Below, piece by piece: positions 35,459 to 44,984 of a DNA stretch of 64,000 bases. Where the stretch lies: NCBI RefSeq assembly GCF_030247195.1, contig NC_080671.1:63633089-63697088 (forward strand), given 5' to 3'. Position numbers and translations under genes: made by a program. The first letter of the stretch is position 1, and the number at the start of each line of letters is the position of its first letter. The stretch is from Topomyia yanbarensis. Its lineage: Eukaryota; Arthropoda; Insecta; Diptera; Culicidae. Below the pieces are notes generated by a model. That model did not search any database. It saw only the letters and a program-made list of their open reading frames with translations, and was not told where the DNA came from.

Positions 35459-35647
35459 CACTGAAAAAAAATTCAGTTTGGACAGGGAAGTTTTTTTTAT
35501 AAATTTTTTTCCCTGAAAGTGTCCAGCTTGAATTTTTGACGGTAGATAGGGAGCATAATTACCTATCTTGGAACAAAATTTCATCCAAATCAAAGATGGT
35601 TTTTTTTGTAAATCGACTTTAAATAATTAAAATCGATTTTTTCAGTG
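35459..35647. mobile_element. 189-bp TA-flanked MITE
   Basis: TA at 35,457-35,458 and 35,648-35,649. Termini are CACTGAAAAAAA and, inverted, CACTGAAAAAAT. It abuts the end of the 7-bp array. Confidence 0.75.
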
Positions 35648-35822
35648 TAGGGTCGATGAAGATTTTTTTTTGAATGACAATCACTATAGCTCCACAACCC
35701 CAATAACTAGGATTACGACTAACAACATGGCAATCAATGTAACACCACACCGTTTTAGTATTTAGTCCAGTAGAACACTAACACACACATCCGTTATCAC
35801 CGAGAATAAAAACGGTACCGTA

Positions 35823-36419
35823 CACGGTAAAAAAATTCTTACGTTGATGTAAAGTGATTTACTGTTGAATTCGCACTACTTGTCAAACATTACAATGCTA
35901 ATCCTTTAGAATAGATCATATCAAAGCACAACGAAATCAACAGTAAATCACTTCAATTTAGAATGCTTTGCATACTGCTGCTGATGGCTAATGCCTAAAA
36001 GCCTATACGTTTTTCGTACGATCTGTCTATGTATTTCGTTCGATTCCTTTGCCTGAAAATAAATAATTGCATGAAAGATTTGACTACAACAAATCCTGTA
36101 TAATACTTACGCTCTAGAAAACTCTGGGAATGCTACAAGTTATCTACTTTTTACTTGTTTGTAAGACAGCGCTTTGACATTTAAAACAGAAGCGGAACCA
36201 TTTAAATTCAATAGATTTATACAGTAGTGCGAATTTAACAGATATACATTTCATTTTAAAGGTGGTTTCCATTGAATAGTTCTTAAAGATCGGATCACTT
36301 TGGTACTAGTTATGAATCATTAGAAAATCAATACCAAATCACTTCAATTGCAAGTTATGGATGATGATCTGATTCAAGTGCAAAATCATTTGGATTTGAC
36401 GTGTCCATTTTTTACCGTG
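35823..36419. mobile_element. 597-bp MITE, TIR CACGGTAAAAAA
   Basis: CACGGTAAAAAAA at the left is matched by TTTTTTACCGTG at the right. TA lies on the left, TG (mutated TA) on the right. Inside, the motif AAATCACTT and its complement recur four or more times. No transposase. Confidence 0.7.
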
Positions 36420-36931
36420 TGGTTTCGCCCTGCTCTAGTAAACCCGAGAAGTCTTGCTATAAAACACTAAAACTAGAAAAGCTTTTACAGTGTGGTGCAC
36501 TAAAATAGACACATGAGCAGTGAGTAGTAGATATTATTTATTTTTCATGTAGCAATTTTTCAAAATATTCTATTCAATATACGAGATTAGCCACCGGACG
36601 CCGTTATTAAAATACACCTTACAACCTATGTTGGACACAAACACACTTAACAAAAAACGAACCGTTTCTGTAAGTACAAAAATGTCACAGACAACAGTAT
36701 CGGAAATTCACGAAACCTTTTAGATTCTTTCATAAAGGTGAAATAAAGTCACCAAAACTGTCGGATGATGAGACAACAAGTCGTTTTCAATTATTTTTTA
36801 AGACTAATTCAACCGATAGCATCGTATAATTAAAGTTCTACAGTCGTCAAATAGTTTAAAATCACACTTTATGATTGTTCATTTTGGTCAAAAGTTTAAA
36901 GTTTATAGTACGGATTCAAAACACGACTTAC

Positions 36932-37072
36932 CATAGATTGGACTATTCCCAGCTTATTACTATTGACTGGCACGGGGAGAGAGAGATCTGGATTGTCTAG
37001 GTACGTGTGAAAAATTTGTTGATGCCGCCGATGTTTTTCTGACTGCATTTTCGCAAACATTTCGCACTCCAT
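36932..37072 (-). CDS. Orphan first-exon candidate, 47 codons
   Basis: Minus-strand ATG at 37,072 opens exactly 47 codons (MECEMFAKMQSEKHRR... ending LGIVQSM) up to a consensus donor ATG|GTAAGT (donor at 36,931-36,926), phase 0. Composition is protein-like: charged N-half, then NPDLSLPVPVNSNK. I do not recognise a family. No second exon was found on the minus strand below it in this window. It could be the first exon of an unknown gene or transposase, or a chance frame. Confidence 0.3.
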
Positions 37073-37252
37073 CGTAAACCATACACATTTAACTAATTTC
37101 ACACAAAATTCAATGGAAAATACCCAATGTAAAAATATCGCAATTTGATTCCGTATACCCTTTTTTGGAGTTTCGGAAATATGGAGGAATATAAACGTTG
37201 TAAACATTAGTAACCGAGATCTGTTAACCTAAATAACTTGACAGTGATTTAA

Positions 37253-37757
37253 CCCATTCATGCCCATGTTGTTTGTGGACAACAACGTTTTTAAACAGCT
37301 ATAACTTTTGATTGAGGCAAGATTTGTTCACAAAAACAAACAAGGCTAATAAATCTGACTATTGTCTTTCATTTGAGTACTAACAGTTACAACGATCAGG
37401 TCTAGAACTGAAGTTATTGCAATTAGTTTGATATGGAGCAGTGCTGCCAGGGACAGTTTACGTTGATGACAGAAAATGAATTTTTCATACATCTTCGTTA
37501 TGTTGCAATATTATTGAAAACTGATAAAACTTATCAATTTAGACTGTCTTTGGCTACGTTTTCCACGCAAGTGAACTATTTTAAATATTCTAGGAGAATT
37601 GTATTGACCAAAATTGGTAAAAATTGAGCAACTTTTAACACTGCGAGGGAAGCACCTATATTTATGAAAATAAGCTTTTCGTGTATCTAGACCGTTTTCA
37701 AGGAAAAATAGTTGTGAAACCTTACCTGCACTAGAAAAAAAGTTGAGCATGAAAGGG
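37253..37757. mobile_element. 505-bp piggyBac-like MITE (TTAA target)
   Basis: TTAA at 37,249-37,252 and 37,758-37,761. Termini CCCATTCATGCCCA and, inverted, CCCTTTCATGCTCA. TTAA plus CCC ends are characteristic of the piggyBac superfamily. The overlapping small frames on both strands are not genes. Confidence 0.8.
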
Positions 37758-37842
37758 TTAAAAAAATCCAAAATCCAATGAAGATCAAATTATTTTCCTG
37801 ATTTGGAGGGGCCACTAGCAATATTTCCATGAACTAGCCGTC

Positions 37843-37858
37843 GGGGGGGGGGGGGGGG
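37843..37858 (+). repeat. G16 homopolymer
   Basis: Sixteen consecutive G residues in AT-rich DNA; possible G-quadruplex and a likely length-error site. Confidence 0.8.
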
Positions 37859-37991
37859 CGTTGAAATATTTATCTGCTTCATAAAATAAGTGAAAATAAG
37901 TCATAAAATACGTCAGGTTATGTGTGCCATTTCCAGGTATTACATTATTGATCGATAGGCGAGCTGAAAAAGATAGTCGAAGAAGACGTAC

Positions 37992-38699
37992 TTAAACATA
38001 AATCACCTGATATGAGTTTGAAAGTACACACAATTTTATTCCATGCAGTGTGATCGCCATTCAAATTCTTCACTCACTGAAACAAGTGGTCCTTCAAACT
38101 GCCTGCTAATAGACCCACGCACAACAAACTCGAATCAGTGAACACACCGTCGCTTTCAACTTAGTTAACGGGCATATAGACGCGGATTAATAATTTGTCG
38201 CCAGTAACGTGACTTATTTTTATTTTTGACAGAATACTTTTCTAAGTTTATCCGGGCGAACCTTCGAGATATCTGCGGTTGGACATTTCTGTACTCTGAC
38301 GAAATTTTTAGAATGTTTAGCGGATTATACATTATTCAAATTAACATTTATTAAACATAAATCACCTGATATGAGTTTGAAAGTACACACAATTTTATTC
38401 CATGCAGTGTGATCGCCATTCAAATTCTTCACTCACTGAAACAAGTGGTCCTTCAAACTGCCTGCTAGTAGACCCACGCACAACAAACTCGAATCAGTGA
38501 ACACACCGTCGCTTTCAACTTAGTTAACGGGCATATATACGCGGATTAATAATTTGTCGCCAGTAACGTGACTTATTTTTACTTTTGACAGAATACTTTT
38601 CTAAGTTTATCCGGGCGAACCTTCGAGATATCTGCGGTTGGACATTTCTGTACTCTGACGAAATTTTTAGAATGTTTAGCGGATTATACATTATTCAAA
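37992..38699. repeat. Recent tandem duplication of about 349 bp (period 359)
   Basis: 37,992-38,340 and 38,351-38,699 differ at only about three positions by eye. The second copy continues into the flanking degenerate coding family, so the first copy is the added one. Confidence 0.9.
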
Positions 38700-39121
38700 T
38701 CAGATATGGTACGACCGAGTTCAATGTGTATGGGTTCAAACGGGAAGTCGGAGTCTTTGGTGACGCATCTAGTTCGACATCCATCTACCAGTTATTATAG
38801 TGGAATTAAACGGGAGACATCTGTCTTAAGAGGAAAAATTGTGACGTTCCACTAAGCCGCTCAAAAGTTTTGAATTTTCTAAAAAATTGTATCCATTTAC
38901 CGTCAGCGCGTCCTTTTGAGGAGAGTTGATGTATGCACGGGACCAAAATACGGGAGCAAATTGAAAACATAAAGAATACTAAGGAAGAGTCAGATAAATT
39001 GAGTCAGAAGATGGTAAAACGAAAATGTGATCATCTATCTTCACTAGATGTAAAACTAGGTACTACTGATTTTCTTGTCAATTGGCACGAGTATTGTGTA
39101 AACAGATTTAGCAGCAATTGA
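38405..39121 (+). pseudogene. Second member of the degenerate coding family (partner of 8,470-10,135)
   Basis: DNA-level homology to the minus strand at about 9,250-8,840 is clear: both contain CTCGAATC, then ACACCGTCG, then the AAATTTTTAGAA...GCGGATTAT...CAGATAT...CGAGTTCAA run. Both also share AAAGAATACTAAGGAAGAG (38,972 here; about 8,863 minus there). Open frames at 38,585-38,797 and 38,933-39,118 are protein-like but interrupted. As for the partner, a capsid-like viral origin is possible but unproven; the family relationship itself is firm. Confidence 0.5.
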
Positions 39122-39264
39122 TCAAAAAAGTATTTTGGTTTCACTCACAGCTGCCAAAAGATGGGTAATGTCTGGGATATAACGGGAAGGTCGAGACGAC
39201 ACGTGGAAAATAAATTCAATTCCGTTGTCTTCAAACACCTAGCGTCAATTGATTTCACGAATAT

Positions 39265-39671
39265 ACAGTTCAAGAATCAAGATTTTTTTTTTTGGTATTT
39301 TTACGAATTTTACCATTTTTTTGTTAACCATTTTTGTTAACGACCTATTGAGTCAATTTGTCAACAGTTGTTACGGCATTTAATTAGCAAGGGACTGGAA
39401 GGTGAAGTATATTTTTCAATATTTAGAGCCATAGTACTCAAGGGAGAGCAAGGAGTTGAAGGGAGAAAGTTTAGAAAAGCGTGGAAGGATCATATATGCA
39501 AGCTTAGAGCTCACCGGCGACTTAACCTTTTGTCTGCTACCGTAGGAGTCAGGGTCTTTTGGCATTAGAAATGCGAATCACCTGAGTCTACGGCATGTCC
39601 GGACAAGCGTAAAGTAACTGTCGGTTCCGACAGCATGAAGTAACAAGTTACTTTACGCTTGTCCGGACATA
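39265..39671 (+). mobile_element. Dispersed retroposon R, copy 1 (with snap-back end)
   Basis: Shares its 5' part (TTACCATTTTTTTGTTAAC, CCTATTGAGTCAATTTGTCA) and body with 51,905-52,450. It includes a 66-codon open frame (39,368-39,565) nearly the same as 51,956-52,153. At 39,595 it departs from the other copies: 39,595-39,619 is repeated perfectly inverted at 39,646-39,670, so the copy ends by folding back on itself. Confidence 0.75.
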
Positions 39672-40746
39672 AACGATAGTCAATTCGTTCTGGGTCTATG
39701 TCTTCAGTTGGACCGATCAGAAAAAATGACGCTCATACCCAATAGACAACGCGTTATAAGGTGATATGACCGGGAACTCTAGTGATATAGAGAAACTTAC
39801 TCTCTTCTACTATGTGAACTGACACATTAATATCAGATTCACGGTCCGCGCGGGATCATCCAAGAACACACTCGAATATTCAAATGAACACACAGTTAGA
39901 AAATCGAATTTATACACGCGAAGTTACACATGCACTAGCACACGCGACATACAAACGCCCACGCGATTGGACACGTTAACGCACAAACGCTTCAGCCTTT
40001 CGCGATGATACACGCGATCGTGAAGTCCCCACACCCGCACATATCTGAACCGTATAATGAATATCACATCCAAAACCGCGGCCCGCTACAATTGGGCTTC
40101 AGCAGTGTTTTAGTGGGTGACATTCCCCGTCTTGTCTACAATTGTAGTGAGTGATTCTGACGTGGAACCCTGCCGAGAACCTAGGTCTGTAGCTCCAGGA
40201 GGATAACTTTCGAAAAAACTTTTGTTTTTTTGTTGTCATGTCCTTTAAATGACTTTCAGAGATTTAGAAAGCGAACATTTTCTTATAACACATCTAGCTT
40301 CAATTATTTAAAATATATAGGAACTTCCGATATCAAAAATTGATTTTATGAAATACTTTTGTGAAGTGTAAAAAATATTGTCATCGCAACTTATTCCTCA
40401 AGGGGTTACACAACTGTAGAACACAAAAAGTAGGTACATTTTTCTTGACGCAATAAGAAGGTGAATCGAAATTTTGTAAAATGGTATTTTATTACTACAA
40501 ATATAGAGCTATAAACTAAAGTTTTTTCGATTCCTAAAAACGATAGGAAGTAACTTACTTTTTTGGTAAGAATCGCTGAAAATGTCATGAAAATCGTTAC
40601 AAATTTTTTTTATTAACATGAAAATTCCAAACCTATCAAAAATAATTTGTTCGAATTAAGTTTCTGTTCAGCCCAAAAATGTGGTTTCTAGTTTCTGCAT
40701 TATGCATTTTTAAGACTAATCGCGATCCAATATGTTCAATAGAGTG
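39672..40746. other. Unassigned; GC-richer patch at 39,880-40,200
   Basis: The patch is rich in ACACGCG motifs and then in CTACAATTG repeats (near 40,086 and 40,136). It looks like part of a dispersed element but has no second copy here. AT-rich without features after 40,210. Confidence 0.35.
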
Positions 40747-41913
40747 ACAGGAAAAAAAATGACCCCTATTGGCCCACCCCTGATTCGATTCCTAGTCCCA
40801 CCAGGAGTACTTGCACCAAATTTGAAGCAAATCGGACAAGTCTAGCTACCGGACCAACGTGCCTGAAGTTTGTATGGGATTTTTCGACAATTTACATGGA
40901 GAAAAACCACTAACTCGCATTTTTGCCGCTAGGTGGCACTGTATGTATCGCAGTATCACTGTAAATGAAAATAAGTAAGATAATTTAATTGTCTACAACT
41001 TTGCCGAAGACTGCTAGTGAATTCGGCTTTGTTAAAAGAAGTTATTAAGCTTTTAGTGAAGTGATGTCTGAGTCAGTTTTGCATGGGGCCTAACAGTGCA
41101 TGGTTGTGTATCAGTACTTGATTTGCGCGAACTAAACATTTTTGTGAAATAACCGTAAGATTTAGCTCTACGATATATTCAGAAGAATTGTAGTAAATAA
41201 TACGAGCCATGTTTTGGATACAACGTTTTAGTTCCACATTTCACCACGTAGAGGGCGCCAACACTAACTTTTCAACGGAAAGAGATAGAAATTAGGTGTC
41301 TTACACAAAGTTGTAGAACAGATATTTTCCAATAATTCTTTCGAACATCTTGATAGTCTATCTCTCTTCTATGAAAAGTTAGTGTTGGCGCCCTCTATGC
41401 GGTCATAGTTGGAACTTAAATTTTTCAACCAAAGCATAACTCGTATTATGTCTTATAATTCTTCTGAACATACTATTGGGCTAAACCTATCGATTATTTC
41501 ACAAAAATGCATAGTTTGTGGGAATCGATTACAGATACACAACCATGCACTGCTAGGCCCCATGCAAAACTGACCCAGACATCACTTCGTTAAAAGTTTA
41601 ATAACTTCTTTTAACAAAGCCGGATTCACTAGCAGTCTTTGGCAAAGTTGTAGGCAATTAAATTATCTTTCTTATTTTCACTTACAGTGATAATACGATA
41701 CATGCACTGTCACCTAGCGGCAAAAATGCGAGTTAGTGGGTTTTCTCCATGTAAATTGTCGAAAAATCCCATACAAACTTCAGGCACGTTGGTCCGATAG
41801 CTAGACTTGTCCGATTTGCTTCAAATTTGGTGCAAGTTCTCCTGGTGGGACTAGGAATCGAATCAGGGGTGGGCCGATTGCGTTTTAAAAAATTCATTAT
41901 TTTCCTGGGCAGT
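40747..41913. repeat. 1.17-kb imperfect palindrome
   Basis: Arms of about 0.55 kb: 40,747-41,300 pairs with 41,345-41,913. Diagnostic matches are GGCCCACCCCTGATTCGATT at 40,769 and its complement near 41,860; GCGCCAACACTAACTTTTCA at about 41,255 and its complement at about 41,370. A partial extra copy of the GTGCCACCTAGCGG portion lies at 47,816-47,880, so the unit is dispersed. Confidence 0.85.
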
Positions 41914-42477
41914 CTAATGTTCAACCAATAACGAAAAATAATATCTTCACTAAATAGAAACTACTGTGCAAAGTTCCATCCTGATCGGAAAGCCTTCGCG
42001 AAAAGTTTTTTTCATTGCTTTCTAGAGAGCTCCACCATAGCACACGCTCCCAACAAATGAAATATTTTTCCAGCTATTCGGAATAATATAAAAATATGAG
42101 AATGGAACAAAAACAAGGAATTAATTTCGAATGGAAACGATTCGTCTTTCAAGCGAAGTCGCTGAGAGAAAATATTCCGAAAATAGCTAACGAACCAGTC
42201 AACTCATAAATGACTATCGCTAATCTCCGGTAATCAGGATCACTTTATTTTCGTACATCAACTAACAACACGAACGGCACACTTTTTCGAACCGACCGAC
42301 AGCCGCAATCCGCACACGAGAGCGCAAGATTTGGGCACGTTACCTGACTGACCTGCCGAATGTTGTAGCGTGGTTTCAAATGTTTTGTTTACCTCCAATC
42401 GAACCGCAAAACGCTTATCCGCACAGAGCAACCAACCGAGCCAACCGTGCAGTGCAAGGTAATACTTCTAATGGTCA
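41914..42477. other. Upstream region of UGT exon B
   Basis: No repeat recognised from about 42,050 on. GC content rises toward the promoter. No clear regulatory site beyond the core promoter could be assigned. Confidence 0.4.
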
Positions 42478-42484
42478 TATAAAA
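42478..42484 (+). promoter_or_regulatory. TATA box of UGT exon B
   Basis: TATAAAA, about 34 bp before a TTAGTC initiator (42,510-42,515). The predicted 5' UTR is about 120 nt. Confidence 0.65.
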
Positions 42485-42630
42485 CTCCATCTCGCGCTGC
42501 ACGCATCTTTTAGTCTCGCGACGACGGTTGGTACGTTGTGTGTTATTCGGTCAACGCTTTGAAACGGTCCAGTAACGGTTACGAAATCTAACCCTCCGGC
42601 TCTGTTAGTTTTCTGGGAGTCGGTGGCACA

Positions 42631-43699
42631 ATGCCTTTGACACTGTTTCGGTTACTTGGTTTAATCGCTGCTGCAGCGATACTGACGGTCAATGTTTGTG
42701 ATGGTTCCAGGATTCTGGCGATATTCCCATCGCCCGCCAAAAGTCATCAGATTGTGTTTCGTTCACTCATCAAAGGGTTACTCGAGAGGGGTCATCACAT
42801 CACGATGATGACCACGGAACCGTTCGAAACGAACAACCCGAACATTACGCAGATCAATTGGAGCTATGCGCATAAAATTGTGGAAGAAAATTTCGATGTA
42901 GCTCAAATGAGGCAACAGGATTGCACCTCGATGGATATTGCTTTGCAGTTACTAGTGGTGACAAGGAAATTTATTGAAGCTGAGCTGGCACATCCAGATG
43001 TGCAGGAACTAATAAAGAATGTAGGTGAAGAACATTTCGATGTGTTGATAGTGGAATATTTTCAAATGACTCCGTTCCACGCGTTTGCCGATTTGTTCAA
43101 TGTGCCCATGATTGGGATCACTTCGATCGATTCAATTTCGATGGCTCACCAGATACTGGGAAACGTGATGAATGTGGTGGCTCATCCAGAAATGAACCAC
43201 AAGTTTTCCTCCAATCCGAACTTCCTGCAACGGTTAGAGGCTGTGGTCACCAAAATTTTCATCGACAATTTTCTAATACCACGTGAGTTCGTCAAGTACG
43301 ATAAGATAATCGAACAAAACTTTGGTAGCAACATGACCAAATCGAAGGAACTGATGCATCGCATCGATTTCCTGATGACCAACGTGGAACCTGCGATGGG
43401 TTTCGTCCGACCAAACGTTCCCCAGGCGATTCAGCTGGGTTTTCTGCACATTGAACCACCGAAACCACTGCCAGTGGATCTGCAACGTTTTATGGATAGA
43501 TCCCAGCACGGAGTTATCTACTTCAGCCTGGGAACGCTGATTCGGAGCAATTCGATCAATGCTCGAAATTTGAAGATCTTTGTTGATACGTTTAAATCGC
43601 TAAAGTACGATGTACTCTGGAAGTGCGACAGTGAAGTGGATCTCAATGGCACCAGCAACATACGGGTAGCTCAGTGGTTGCCTCAGCAAGATTTGCTCG
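42631..43699 (+). CDS. UGT: UDP-glycosyltransferase exon 1 (copy B): signal peptide and acceptor-binding domain
   Basis: Same architecture as copy A. The ATG at 42,631 has a good context (CACAATG). The hydrophobic signal peptide is MPLTLFRLLGLIAAAAILTV plus VNVCDGS, followed by RILAIFP. AKSHQIVF contains His39, aligned with the family's catalytic His. VEYFQMTPF, GITSIDSI, NFGSNMTKS, MTNVEPA, YFSLGTLIR and WLPQQDLL follow in the same order as in copy A. The exon ends after 356 codons plus one base at CTCG|GTAGGT, the same site and phase as copy A. Reading through the donor adds about ten residues to a stop at 43,729. The UDP-sugar signature and transmembrane anchor were not found in the remaining 20 kb. 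Divergence from copy A is concentrated in residues about 60-110 and 280-300, consistent with acceptor-specificity change; that last point is inference. Confidence 0.93.
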
Positions 43700-43705
43700 G
43701 TAGGT
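43700..43705 (+). other. Phase-1 splice donor of UGT exon B
   Basis: GTAGGT after CTCG, conserved with copy A. Confidence 0.8.
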
Positions 43706-44984
43706 ATCGATCTGGGATGATGACGCGCTAAATAAACCTAAACTGCGCGTGGATGTGAATTAGTTTGGTTTAGAAGGAAGTGCTGCGTTTTTTCCTTGTC
43801 GTAACTAGCAACTAACGAGTGCTTAGTGCAACAAGTGACGAACATTTGACGCGAATGCATAACATGGTAGAAGGTAATGGTTGCTAATTGAATGACACTA
43901 GCGTGCTGGATTGTCAATAGTGAAATCACAAATCGATAGACAAACGACAAAATGTGCGCAAAATGTAGCTAGTATGGTGTCTTCCTCTGAGAAGTGTTTT
44001 GCATTTGGTTCACTCGAATAAACAGAGTAAATGTACATACAGTTGAGATCATCCGTAACTAATATTCAATTGGCGCGTGTTGAAAATGTCTGAAGTTTGT
44101 CTTTACAATGTTTCCATTCTAATATTTCACCTATGCCAATTTCATTCTGATCTAGAATTGCTTGTGGCGCAAATTGATTGATATCTACAATTAGCAATGT
44201 ATGCGAAGGAAAAAAACCCTTCTTTAAACAAGAACGAATTCCGATGTGAAGTGATCTGTTTGAAGTATGAAAAAACAATTGTTCTCAGGTAGCAATTGAG
44301 GATGGAGTACTACAATTGAAATCTAAAAATATCTAACGTGGAAATACTTATATTAACAACCGATGAAGATCTAAAGAAAACAAAAGCAAACATTCGAATC
44401 TGTAAGAAAAGCCTATAAATAGGTTTTATCGTTCAATTATTCCTCTCAATCCTTAGTTCCTCTTTAAGGGGTATTATGTTTCACCAATTGCTATAACATT
44501 GACTGCAAAAAATGAGTTAGTCTTCGTCAGATAATCGAAACTTTTTTTTAATGTATTTTTTTCACTGAATGATTTTGAAGTTTATAAAATGGATCATTTT
44601 TCAATCACCGATAACTCGTTAACTATTTGATCAATAGAATATTTTTTAACTTTCCAGATGTCGCTCTAGTAGACTATGTTCACTAGTTTTAGAGAATTTA
44701 AAAGTTGAAGTTTTTGCCTTCGGAAAATGATATTAAAACGTATGTCATAGAACGTAAAGTTTTTTTATGAATATTAGGAAAGTTTGAACATGCACGCAAA
44801 AATGGAGGAAGTTCAAATTTATGCCATTTGATCAATTCCGAACGGGTTGACATCGTTTTGGATGCATACGTTTAGTTAAAATCTCTAAAAATTGATATCG
44901 ACTAATATATCAGATCTGTTCTTGGATGGGAATATTTCGTTACCGGAACCTTTAAAATAGGGTTATCAAGATTTTTTTGTTTTC
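43706..44984. other. Presumed intron, nothing recognised
   Basis: AT-rich, with no exon carrying the UGT signature. Confidence 0.45.

Noticed and set aside
11490..42477. Search for UGT exon 2 (signature with T(H/Q)GG...E and a C-terminal membrane span)
   Set aside because: Nothing convincing in any frame by eye. A profile search could still find a diverged or broken exon.
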